From an uncultured Porphyromonadaceae bacterium (lineage in GTDB: Bacteria > Bacteroidota > Bacteroidia > Bacteroidales > Muribaculaceae), in NCBI GenBank assembly GCA_947175715.1, contig CAMWOD010000068.1, positions 1 through 6,432 of the forward strand: DNA of 6,432 nucleotides. The letters run 5' to 3'. The translations under genes were made by a program, and so were the position numbers. The notes below the pieces were generated by a model. That model was not told the origin of the DNA. It was given only the letters and a program-made list of their open reading frames with translations, and made no database searches. This document shows, piece after piece, positions 1 to 6,422 of the stretch. Position 1 is the first letter of the stretch. Every line of letters begins with the position of its first letter.

Positions 1-40
1 AGGCCGTCGAGATGACGGCCTAATTTATTTTTATATTTTT
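1..40 (+). terminator. Intrinsic terminator of an upstream gene outside the window
   Basis: A perfect 8-bp inverted repeat (AGGCCGTC at 1-8, GACGGCCT at 14-21) encloses a 5-nt loop. It is followed by a strongly T-rich stretch (22-40). This is the form of a rho-independent terminator for a plus-strand gene ending to the left of the window. The stem may be longer than visible because it starts at base 1. The T-rich tail also contains the -7 box of the next gene, so one gene's terminator and the next gene's promoter are almost superimposed. Confidence 0.75.
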
Positions 41-41
41 G
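34..41 (+). promoter_or_regulatory. Bacteroides-type -7 box for the DUF362 gene
   Basis: TATTTTTG at 34-41 fits the Bacteroidota -7 consensus TAnnTTTG. Transcription would begin near 45-48, leaving a leader of about 20 nt before the ATG at 66. No TTG/TTTG -33 box exists at the expected 19-20 nt spacing, where the terminator hairpin sits instead. The promoter is therefore either a -7-only type or weak. AT-rich runs can match this short motif by chance. Confidence 0.5.
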
Positions 42-65
42 CAACATAGTAATTATAACATAAAT

Positions 66-1016
66 ATGAAACGTAACTTATTATTTACATTAGCAATCGC
101 TTTAATCTCTACAATGGCAACTGCTCAATCAAAAGTCTACATGACACGCGAGATCACACCAGAGTCTCTCGTGAAAATCTACAAGGCGCTTGGCCGTAAC
201 GCCGACGGTCATCGCGTGGCTGTAAAAATTAGCACCGGCGAGGGTGGCAACCCCAACTACCTGAAACCTGAGCTTATCGGCGCTCTGGTCGACACGGTTC
301 GTGGCACCATCGTGGAGTGCAACACCGCTTACGATGGCAGCCGCAACTCCGTAGCTGCTCACTGGGCCACGATACACGACCACGGTTTTGACGCTATCGC
401 TCCAGTTGACCTAATGGACGAGGAGGGTCAGATGAAGATACCCGTACGCGATAAGCGCCATATTAAGTACGACATAGTAGGAGATCACCTACCACGCTAC
501 GACTTTATGGTCAATTTGGCACACTTCAAAGGTCATGCAATGGGAGGTTACGGCGGCGTGCTGAAGAATGCCAGCATTGGCGTAGCTTCGGCCGACGGAA
601 AAGCGTACATTCACTCAGCTGGCAAAACCGATCAAGTGGAAGGGCTATGGGACAACATTGCCGAGCAAGACAAATTTCTTGAATCGATGGCCTCTGCGGC
701 ACAAGCCGTTGACGACTACTTCGGCGACAATATTGTTTACATCAATGTTATGAACAATATGTCGGTTGATTGCGACTGCGATGCCCACCCCTCCGAGGTG
801 CTCCTAAAGGACTACGGCATCCTTGCCTCTACCGACCCCGTGGCCCTCGACAAGGCATGTGTTGACATCATTTTCAACATGAAAGCCACTGAAGGCAACG
901 ACAACGCCCCCCTGATAGAGCGCATCAACAGCCGTCATGGCTTGCATACCATCGACCATGCTGCCGCTATCGGCTTAGGCTCACTCGACTACGAGATCAT
1001 CGACATCGACAAATAG
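66..1016 (+). CDS. Exported DUF362 domain protein
   Basis: The 316-residue product belongs by motif to the DUF362 family (PF04015), whose biochemical role is not established. Residues 1-21 form a Sec signal peptide (basic MKRN start, hydrophobic core, likely cleavage after ATAQ), so the mature protein should be periplasmic or secreted. Family-typical blocks are the KxSTGEGGNPNYL stretch (about 54-66), HFKGHAMGGYGGVLKN (153-168), a DCDCDAHP cluster (235-242) and ASTDPVALDKAC (254-265). The His/Cys/Asp content suggests metal or cofactor binding, which is inference. No ferredoxin-type CxxCxxC motif is present, although some family members carry such a domain. I chose the ATG at 66 over an in-frame TTG at 39 because the TTG overlaps the predicted -7 box and would place charged residues before the signal peptide. 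It appears monocistronic, with a terminator on each side. Confidence 0.88.
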   Translation: MKRNLLFTLAIALISTMATAQSKVYMTREITPESLVKIYKALGRNADGHRVAVKISTGEGGNPNYLKPELIGALVDTVRGTIVECNTAYDGSRNSVAAHWATIHDHGFDAIAPVDLMDEEGQMKIPVRDKRHIKYDIVGDHLPRYDFMVNLAHFKGHAMGGYGGVLKNASIGVASADGKAYIHSAGKTDQVEGLWDNIAEQDKFLESMASAAQAVDDYFGDNIVYINVMNNMSVDCDCDAHPSEVLLKDYGILASTDPVALDKACVDIIFNMKATEGNDNAPLIERINSRHGLHTIDHAAAIGLGSLDYEIIDIDK

Positions 1017-1049
1017 TAACACTGTCGAACACATAACTCATCTTCAATA

Positions 1050-1095
1050 AAGTTTCGCCCCATGGGTATGTTTCAATATCCACGGGGCGAAATTT
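1050..1095. terminator. Bidirectional terminator between convergent genes
   Basis: TTTCGCCCC (1053-1061) pairs perfectly with GGGGCGAAA (1084-1092). The stem extends outward through a G-U pair and two A-T pairs to 1050 and 1095, and inward, after one mismatch, by three more pairs. The plus side is followed by TTTATTTGTGTT. The minus side runs into a more weakly T-rich stretch. The hairpin lies 34 bases past the DUF362 stop and 36 bases past the stop of the convergent glycosyltransferase gene, so it probably ends both transcripts. The rest of the 1017-1130 gap shows nothing else recognisable. Confidence 0.82.
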
Positions 1096-1130
1096 ATTTG
1101 TGTTGCAACGCATGTGATAGTCAGTGCCAC

Positions 1131-1982
1131 CTAATCAGCGTGCCTACTTTGTGATGAGGTTTGCGCCAGGTCGGCTCGGAGCGCGCGGTTGAACGCCACA
1201 CGCTCACGGTCGATAAAGAAGCCCCACTTCGCGAAGTATTTAAGCATACTCACGCAGTGAATCCAGAATAGCTTGAGATTGGTTCGTGATTGCCCCTTAT
1301 ACAGATGCACGATCTTCGCCCCCGGGTAATACATGGTGCGGTAGTGGCGATGTATGCGCCGTGTAAGGTCGAAGTCTTCGCCATACATGAAATAGCGCTC
1401 ATCGAATACGCCAAGCTGCTTAAGCACATCCACTCTCATGAACATAAAGCATCCGTGATGCACCGGCACGTTGTGTGGGCTACTCATATCGGCATTCTCC
1501 ATTTCGTAGCGGTCGCGGCGTTTGCGGCACCAGCTGAGAGGAGTGAAACGGTGTATCATCAACTCAAGTGGTGATGGCACCGGATGGCATGTGGGCTGAA
1601 ACTCTCCGCCGGGAAACTCGGTACGAGGCATCAGCTGGCCTACATCAGGGTTGTGATCCATGTATTCTACACATGCCTCAATAGTGCCCGCGTCAAAATA
1701 GACGTCGGCATTAATTACCAGGTGATAAGTTACACCCTGATCGATAGAACGTCTCAACGATATATTATGAGCCCGTCCAAACCCGACATTAGGGTTGGGC
1801 TGGTAACTCACACGATCGCCATAGTGAGCGCACACGTTGGCCACAGCCTCCTCCGATGCGTTGTCAATAACGTCAACATGAGCAATGGCCGGAGTAGCAA
1901 GCAATGATTTCAAGCAATCATTGAGCTCCTTCGGCGAGGTATGATACGTAACAATCGAGGCGTTTATCGTAGATTGTGCCAT
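1131..1982 (-). CDS. Family 2 glycosyltransferase (rhamnosyltransferase/WbbL-like)
   Basis: The 283-residue product is a GT-A fold, GT2-family glycosyltransferase that would move a sugar from a nucleotide donor onto a surface-glycan acceptor at the cytoplasmic face. Visible family blocks are the N-terminal beta-strand ASIVTYH (8-14), VIDNAS (38-43) for nucleotide binding, NVGFGRAHN (65-73), the DXD-region motif VINADV (89-94), GCFMFMR (177-183) and FDERYFMYGEDFDLTRRI (193-210), which holds the likely catalytic acidic pair. This block order resembles WbbL-type rhamnosyltransferases, but donor and acceptor cannot be read from sequence. There is no signal peptide or clear membrane segment, so it is probably cytosolic or membrane-associated. 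The gene starts 73 bases after the hydrolase stop with no recognisable promoter between, so it is likely the second gene of that transcript. The ATG at 1982 leaves an intact GT2 N-terminus. Confidence 0.9.
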   Translation of the reverse strand: MAQSTINASIVTYHTSPKELNDCLKSLLATPAIAHVDVIDNASEEAVANVCAHYGDRVSYQPNPNVGFGRAHNISLRRSIDQGVTYHLVINADVYFDAGTIEACVEYMDHNPDVGQLMPRTEFPGGEFQPTCHPVPSPLELMIHRFTPLSWCRKRRDRYEMENADMSSPHNVPVHHGCFMFMRVDVLKQLGVFDERYFMYGEDFDLTRRIHRHYRTMYYPGAKIVHLYKGQSRTNLKLFWIHCVSMLKYFAKWGFFIDRERVAFNRALRADLAQTSSQSRHAD

Positions 1983-2055
1983 AGTCTATGATAAAACGCC
2001 CCGACTGGTGCTTTTATTATGTTATACCGTGATTTTCTCAAAAAATTGTTAATAA

Positions 2056-3528
2056 TCACTTCACAGCGACAGCCTCTGATGGAGCCGACTCATTGTTGGC
2101 CCTGTCGAGAGCTGTGACCACAACCTCGCCGGAAAATCCATCGGGAGCCACCCACTCTGTGCCGTAGACTACAGCAACGATGTTGGCGGGATCGGATACA
2201 GCTTCATCCACACCCTTACCATTTGTGCTATATATCACAAACTTAGGAGTATCTTCGGTAACGCACTTGTCGGCATTAGCGGGTGCCCATGTGAGTTTTT
2301 TACCAGCTGCATTGAGCGCCTTGGGGGCCGAGGGTGTAACGGTGGTCATCCATGTGTAAGCAGGCACCAGCGCTATGGTCGACTGCAGGTCGGTGGCGAG
2401 TGAATCGCATGCGCCCATATAATTAGATGTGATGGCATAGCCGGGCCACCAACAATTTCCCTTGATATTGGGCTGCTTGCGGGCAAGCTCAACGCGGGTG
2501 CGGAGCTGAGTGGGGTTGGTAGTAGTGATATCTTTCTTCGACATGCACTTCATCACGTCCTGACCCACGTACATGTGACGGTCGTTGGTAACACCATTCC
2601 ACCATTCTACGAGCACTGGATAGGGAGCGCGCTTATGCTCGATCTCCCAATAGAGCTGAGGCAGCATGTAGTCGACCCATCCCTTCTCGGTCCACAGCAG
2701 CACGTCGGCATAGAGGTCGTCGTAATTCTGCAGCGCTTGTGTGTCACTACCCTTGGGATCGGTCGACTTATTGCGATACACGCCAAATGGGCTGATGCCA
2801 AGGCGCACCCACGGCTTGGTTTGTTGTAATACATTGTGCAACCCCTCGATGAGCTGATCAACATTCTGGCGACGCCAGTCGTCGCGCTTCATCCCCTTAC
2901 CGTATTTTGCATACGACTTATCATCAGGAAATTCCTTTCCGGCTACGGGATAGGGGTAGAAGTAGTCGTCCATGTGTATGGCGTCAACATCGTAGCGGGT
3001 GACGATGTCGCGTACCACATTCTCGATAAACTCACGATTTTCGGGGAGCGCAGGGTCGAAATACAACTTGCCGTCATACTCCAGAAAGCGCTCGGGGTGC
3101 TTGTGATAGATATGATTGGGCGCAAGTTTTTCATTTTTTGATGTGGTGACACGATAGGGGTTGAGCCAAGCGTGAAGCTCCATGCCGCGGGCATGACTCT
3201 CATCTATCATAAATTGCAGAGGATCCCAGTAGGGTGTGGGAGCAGCCCCATTTTTAGTAAGGAATCGGCTCCAGGGCTCATATTTCGACTCATAGAAGGC
3301 ATCGGCCGACGGACGCACCTGAAATACGATAGCGTTGACACCGGCAAGTTGCAGCGAGTCGAGCTGACGGCGTAGATACTCCTTGTTTTCCTCAGTTGAC
3401 TGCTTAGCATATTGCCCTTGGAACACAGTGTGCATCCACGCACCGCGAAATTCTGACTTGGGATTGCCGGCTACCATGGCATATCCGGCCATCGCTATGG
3501 CCGCAATGGCCACCATAATACGTTTCAT
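2056..3528 (-). CDS. GHL10-family glycosyl hydrolase (PF02638, formerly DUF187) with FnIII-like tail
   Basis: The 490-residue product is an exported TIM-barrel glycosyl hydrolase of the GHL10 family, whose relatives include E. coli DigH (YddW), which acts on denuded peptidoglycan glycan strands, and Bacillus YngK. Residues 1-20 form a signal peptide. Family hallmarks follow in order: FRGAW (27-31), FQVRPSADAFY (69-79), HAWLNPYR (119-126), DAIHMDDYFYPYP (182-194, with the Asp pair at 187-188 a likely active-site element), ISPFGVYRN (245-253) and DYMLPQLYWE (286-295). The barrel ends near residue 390. Residues about 398-490 look like a fibronectin III-like domain (TPSAPKAL opening, LDRANNESAPS ending). 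Length is normal for Bacteroidota members. The product is probably periplasmic; no lipobox or T9SS tail is seen. It has its own promoter (3599-3629) and probably leads into the glycosyltransferase. A peptidoglycan substrate is inferred from family only. Confidence 0.92.
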   Translation of the reverse strand: MKRIMVAIAAIAMAGYAMVAGNPKSEFRGAWMHTVFQGQYAKQSTEENKEYLRRQLDSLQLAGVNAIVFQVRPSADAFYESKYEPWSRFLTKNGAAPTPYWDPLQFMIDESHARGMELHAWLNPYRVTTSKNEKLAPNHIYHKHPERFLEYDGKLYFDPALPENREFIENVVRDIVTRYDVDAIHMDDYFYPYPVAGKEFPDDKSYAKYGKGMKRDDWRRQNVDQLIEGLHNVLQQTKPWVRLGISPFGVYRNKSTDPKGSDTQALQNYDDLYADVLLWTEKGWVDYMLPQLYWEIEHKRAPYPVLVEWWNGVTNDRHMYVGQDVMKCMSKKDITTTNPTQLRTRVELARKQPNIKGNCWWPGYAITSNYMGACDSLATDLQSTIALVPAYTWMTTVTPSAPKALNAAGKKLTWAPANADKCVTEDTPKFVIYSTNGKGVDEAVSDPANIVAVVYGTEWVAPDGFSGEVVVTALDRANNESAPSEAVAVK

Positions 3529-3598
3529 GTAAATAAGGGTTTATGTTAGATAAAATAGTTGATGCATAATTTCTTCCACCAAGCGGGGTTTCAAAGTG

Positions 3599-3629
3599 CA
3601 AATTTAAGGAATACGAATCGAAAAAACAA
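3599..3629 (-). promoter_or_regulatory. Bacteroides-type promoter for the GHL10 hydrolase gene
   Basis: On the minus strand, a TTG -33 box (3629-3627) is followed after 20 nt by TAAATTTG (3606-3599), an exact match to the TAnnTTTG -7 consensus. Transcription would begin near 3592-3595, giving a leader of roughly 65 nt before the ATG at 3528. The leader is A/T-rich next to the start and has no Shine-Dalgarno sequence. The -33 box lies just beyond the stop codon of the upstream small membrane-protein gene, so the hydrolase can be transcribed separately from it. Confidence 0.65.
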
Positions 3630-3630
3630 C

Positions 3631-3906
3631 TCAACGGGGATTTACTGGGTGTTCAAAAGGGTCGCGAAGCATATCAGACTTTGTAGTCCTTTCCTTCTTT
3701 TTCCCCTTCCTTGTGCTTACCTTTTTCTTCTCACCCCTCACCTCAACTGTGTCGGTGACTACTGTCGATGTAGAGCTTTCGATCACTCTGACTGGCACGG
3801 TTTCACCTTCACAGCCATGCATACCCACTATGGCCAGGACTACAACGACAGCCAGTGCCAATGACAGCGCCATCAATCCTTTTCGCTCATTTTTTGTAGT
3901 CTTCAT
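3631..3906 (-). CDS. Small single-pass membrane protein with a highly basic C-terminal tail, function unknown
   Basis: The 91-residue product is not assigned to a named family. A short basic N-terminus (MKTTKNERKG) precedes one hydrophobic segment (about 11-29), a Ser/Thr/Val linker (36-57) and a strongly basic stretch (about 58-76, rich in Lys and Arg), then DMLRDPFEHPVNPR. By the positive-inside rule the N-terminus should be cytosolic and the tail periplasmic. The hydrophobic segment could instead be a signal peptide; the Cys at 32 lacks a convincing lipobox. The overall plan (N-terminal ERKGL before a membrane helix, Lys-rich tail) resembles small uncharacterised Bacteroidales proteins I recall, which is weak evidence. 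I chose the ATG at 3906 because a promoter-like -7 box at 3912-3919 lies inside the longer reading frame; ATG at 3936 and TTG at 3942 are in-frame alternatives. It lies 102 bases upstream of the hydrolase gene. Confidence 0.72.
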   Translation of the reverse strand: MKTTKNERKGLMALSLALAVVVVLAIVGMHGCEGETVPVRVIESSTSTVVTDTVEVRGEKKKVSTRKGKKKERTTKSDMLRDPFEHPVNPR

Positions 3907-3911
3907 CCATG

Positions 3912-3944
3912 CAAAAATAAGATTTTTGGCTGTCATACCCAAAA
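3912..3944 (-). promoter_or_regulatory. Bacteroides-type promoter for the small membrane-protein gene
   Basis: On the minus strand, TTTTG (3944-3940) serves as -33 box and TATTTTTG (3919-3912) as -7 box, separated by 20 nt. The -7 box ends only 5 nt before the ATG at 3906, so transcription should start at or within a few bases of the start codon. This implies a leaderless or nearly leaderless mRNA. The -33 box is one half of the palindrome shared with the divergent promoter. Confidence 0.6.
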
Positions 3945-3949
3945 TTTTG
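3940..3949. promoter_or_regulatory. Palindrome CAAAATTTTG shared as -33 element by two divergent promoters
   Basis: This perfect 10-bp palindrome reads TTTTG outward on both strands. Its right half is correctly spaced (19 nt) from a plus-strand -7 box and its left half (20 nt) from a minus-strand -7 box. If both promoters are real, RNA polymerase bound in one direction should block the other. It could also be a regulator's operator, but no regulator gene is in the window. Confidence 0.5.
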
Positions 3950-3976
3950 ATTTTCGATGCTTTTTATTTAGTTTTG
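3945..3976 (+). promoter_or_regulatory. Bacteroides-type promoter for the NAGPA-domain gene
   Basis: TTTTG (3945-3949) as -33 box and TAGTTTTG (3969-3976) as -7 box are 19 nt apart, a good match to the Bacteroidota consensus. Transcription would begin near 3980-3983, leaving about 15-18 nt of A/T-rich leader before the ATG at 3998, with no Shine-Dalgarno sequence. Confidence 0.68.
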
Positions 3977-3997
3977 CATTAATTTAATTTCAACACA

Positions 3998-6373
3998 ATG
4001 ACCCTTAAATCATCTATCACATTCTTTGCTCTCACAATTATTGGCACGATTTCATGTAAGGGAGAATGGCTCATCGGCACTTCAGTGTACCAAGCCGACA
4101 CCCTTTACCACGCTGCCGCAGGCCCCGGAATCACTCAAACATCAGTATCTTTGTCGGGCCCTACAAAGCAGCGTATTTTTTATGCCGAGATTGACCTGAC
4201 CAATCCTTATGTCACTATCAAAACCCCTAAAGGGCTCAACACCCTGGAGGGAAGCATGACCCTGTCGGATTACTGTCAAACACTGACCACCGGCAACGAG
4301 CGGTATATCATCGGCTCAAATGCCGACTTCGGCGTGTACACAGCCGCGGGATTGAAGCCATGCGGACCATCGGTGTCAAACAACGTACCATACTACGCCT
4401 TCAATCAGGGATGGTATGGACTTGGGTTCAACGAGAACAAAGTGCCGATGATCGACAAATATATTTTCGAGGGGAAAGCAACCTCAACAAATGGGGTAGA
4501 AACATCAATCAACGGCCTCAACACACCTCCCCTCTCCAACCAAACGACTATAATAACATCGGCCTACAACTCCAGTATCACCCTCGACCCAGGTATCACC
4601 ACGTGTAAACTTCAGAAAATATCAGGCGAGCTGGCCTACATAGGAACATCGAAATGGCGTGTGACTGAAATTTCAACAGCCACCACGCAGCCGCTTGCCA
4701 GCGATTATATTCTGCTATGTGGCAATGGCACGGGGGCATCTAATTTATCCAAGTTATCAGAAGGTGATGAAGTGACCCTCTCGCTCAATCCTCAACTCTC
4801 CGACTTTGGCAAGATGACGGAAATGACGGGAGGTTGCCCTGCCATATTGAAGGATGGCAAATTGCTTGATACCAGCAACGTACTTGACCACCTTACCGCC
4901 GACAACCCGCGCACGGCGGCGGGATATAACGCCGACCGCACCAAGTTTGTGATGATGGTAGTCGACGGACGTAGCGGCCAAGCCCGCGGCATGACTTCAA
5001 CTATGCTCGCTCAGCTGATGAGCGCCGTCGGTTGCACCGACGCCATCAATCTCGATGGCGGTGGCTCGTCTGAGCTATACAGCATTGACCGAGGTATCCT
5101 CAACAGCCCCAGTGATGGCTCTCAACGCAAGGTGACCAACTCGCTTTGGGCCGTATCAACTGCTCCAGTCGACCCCATAGTAGCCAGCGTGGCCACCGAA
5201 GCATGGAAGATTGTGATACCTCAGTATGCAGCCTACACCCCCGTGGTTTACGCTTACAATCAGTACGGACTGCTACTCGACCTCGACTACAAGGGCTATA
5301 CGTTGAGCACAGCAGACGATTGGGGCACAACAACCGACGATGGCCACACCATCATCGCCAATCAACCCGGCGTACACGAGCTTAGCATAAACTTTGGTGC
5401 CGATGGCTTATCCACGGTAAAAGTAGAGGTAGTGGAAAGCACCCCTACCCTGGCCTACAGCAATATCACTATCGACGATGCCCACACATGGCCGGTCGAG
5501 GTAGTTGCTCAAATAAGTGGCAAAGACTATACCCTTGCCAACAGCACATTCAGTTGGGAAAGTTCCGACCCATCTGTTGCGACAGTCGATCAAGATGGCG
5601 CAGTAAAGGGGGTTGCCAATGGCTCCGCTACAATTTCGGCAACTCTCGGCGACACTCATCTGCAGCTGCATGTAACTGTGGAGATTGCCGACGAATACTA
5701 TCACAATATATCGCTCGATGCCGACGATTGGCAAGCATCAGGCTCCAATATATCAGGCATTTCACTCAACACCGTTGATGGCACCTTGCAGTTAGCATTT
5801 ACTCAATCGAGCTCACGCGGACGCTCATTGATGCTCAAGCCAAAGAACAATCTGCCCTTGTGGGCCATCCCTGATTCGTTGATATTGGCAATGGGCGCCG
5901 ATGCTAAGTCGCTGAGTGGTGTTGATGTCAAGGTTCGCAATCCTTATGAGCGAGCCGTCACGCTCACCGATGAAAACGAAGCCGGCTCGGAGTATCTGCA
6001 CTACGACCTGAGTGCCGCTGCCTCACTGGGCATTCCATCATATCCTCTGATACTGGAGTCGATCACTTTCAAACTTCCAGCTGAATCACGCCAATGGACC
6101 ATTGACATCAAGCAACTTGCCACTTGCTATAAGCAATTTGACCCCAATGGGGTGGACTTTATTTTAAGCGACATGCCCGATGCACCCAAATTCCTGCCTG
6201 GCAGCATTGAACTCAGCGGCAACATCACACGGTGGGAAATATGCGACCTCCAGGGCCGCAAGGTGGAGGCAGGCAATACACTGAGCGTCAACACCGGCAA
6301 TCTACCCACGGGCTGCTACATTATCGATGTGATCACCGCCAACGGCAACAAGGCATACAAGTTCGCAAAATAA
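3998..6373 (+). CDS. Secreted multidomain NAGPA/DUF2233 phosphodiester glycosidase with Big2-like domain and putative T9SS tail
   Basis: The 791-residue product has a signal peptide (about 1-20) and a large NAGPA/DUF2233 domain (PF09992; about 60-387). This family includes the human uncovering enzyme, which removes GlcNAc from a phosphodiester-linked mannose; bacterial members are thought to act on phosphodiester-linked or other surface glycans. Family blocks are GSNADFG (106-112), PRTAAGYN (304-311), VVDGR (321-325), the NLDGGGSSEL signature (351-360) and VTNSLWA (379-385). A spacer domain (about 390-480) leads to a Big2-like Ig domain (about 485-562, with SWESSDPSVATVD at 519-531 and VKGVANGSATISA at 536-548). 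A beta-rich region (570-710) follows. The end (about 733-791), with ICDLQGRKV and LPTGCYIIDV before a Lys-rich finish, resembles a T9SS type A sorting domain, suggesting export across the outer membrane. Cys20 sits in a poor lipobox (TISC). The native substrate is unknown. Confidence 0.9.
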   Translation: MTLKSSITFFALTIIGTISCKGEWLIGTSVYQADTLYHAAAGPGITQTSVSLSGPTKQRIFYAEIDLTNPYVTIKTPKGLNTLEGSMTLSDYCQTLTTGNERYIIGSNADFGVYTAAGLKPCGPSVSNNVPYYAFNQGWYGLGFNENKVPMIDKYIFEGKATSTNGVETSINGLNTPPLSNQTTIITSAYNSSITLDPGITTCKLQKISGELAYIGTSKWRVTEISTATTQPLASDYILLCGNGTGASNLSKLSEGDEVTLSLNPQLSDFGKMTEMTGGCPAILKDGKLLDTSNVLDHLTADNPRTAAGYNADRTKFVMMVVDGRSGQARGMTSTMLAQLMSAVGCTDAINLDGGGSSELYSIDRGILNSPSDGSQRKVTNSLWAVSTAPVDPIVASVATEAWKIVIPQYAAYTPVVYAYNQYGLLLDLDYKGYTLSTADDWGTTTDDGHTIIANQPGVHELSINFGADGLSTVKVEVVESTPTLAYSNITIDDAHTWPVEVVAQISGKDYTLANSTFSWESSDPSVATVDQDGAVKGVANGSATISATLGDTHLQLHVTVEIADEYYHNISLDADDWQASGSNISGISLNTVDGTLQLAFTQSSSRGRSLMLKPKNNLPLWAIPDSLILAMGADAKSLSGVDVKVRNPYERAVTLTDENEAGSEYLHYDLSAAASLGIPSYPLILESITFKLPAESRQWTIDIKQLATCYKQFDPNGVDFILSDMPDAPKFLPGSIELSGNITRWEICDLQGRKVEAGNTLSVNTGNLPTGCYIIDVITANGNKAYKFAK

Positions 6374-6401
6374 GTTGATGCGTTGGGTTGCTAAAACATT
6401 C

Positions 6402-6422
6402 GGGCGCCTTCCGGCCTACGCC
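6402..6422. repeat. GC-rich imperfect palindrome, cut off by the window end
   Basis: GGCG (6403-6406) can pair with CGCC (6419-6422), and CC (6407-6408) with GG (6413-6414) across a TTCC loop, leaving a 4-nt bulge. It begins 29 bases after the stop of the NAGPA-domain gene. No T-run follows in the visible sequence, so it is not a clear terminator. Its core CGCCTTCCGGCCTACG resembles enterobacterial REP sequences in appearance, which may be coincidence. Its nature cannot be settled from one partial copy. Confidence 0.3.

Noticed and set aside
39..65. In-frame TTG start giving a nine-residue N-terminal extension to the DUF362 protein
   Set aside because: It overlaps the predicted -7 box and puts polar residues before a well-formed signal peptide that begins at the ATG at 66.
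1290..1907. Two plus-strand open frames opposite the glycosyltransferase gene
   Set aside because: They are antisense shadows of a gene with clear GT2 motifs; their translations are low-complexity and unlike any family.
1980..1990. Palindrome CATAGTCTATG across the glycosyltransferase start codon
   Set aside because: Five-base arms of this kind are common by chance, and nothing else supports an operator here.
2029..2059. Six-bp inverted repeat GTGATT/AATCAC between the hydrolase and glycosyltransferase genes
   Set aside because: The stem is short and AT-rich, has a 19-base loop, overlaps the stop codon and has no T-run after it; not convincing as a terminator.
3559..3864. Plus-strand open frame of 101 codons
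   Set aside because: It runs antisense through the small membrane-protein gene and the hydrolase promoter. Its translation has no recognisable domain, and its start is in a region better explained as a leader.
3907..3942. Longer N-terminus for the small membrane protein from TTG 3942 or ATG 3936
   Set aside because: A well-spaced promoter -7 box (3912-3919) lies inside the extension, and the ATG at 3906 gives a natural MKTTKNERKG start. The ATG at 3936 cannot be fully excluded.
4040..4060. Lipobox calling the NAGPA-domain protein a lipoprotein
   Set aside because: The TISC context has Thr at -3 instead of the usual Leu/Val/Ile, and a T9SS-like tail offers another route to the surface. It is kept as a question rather than a call.
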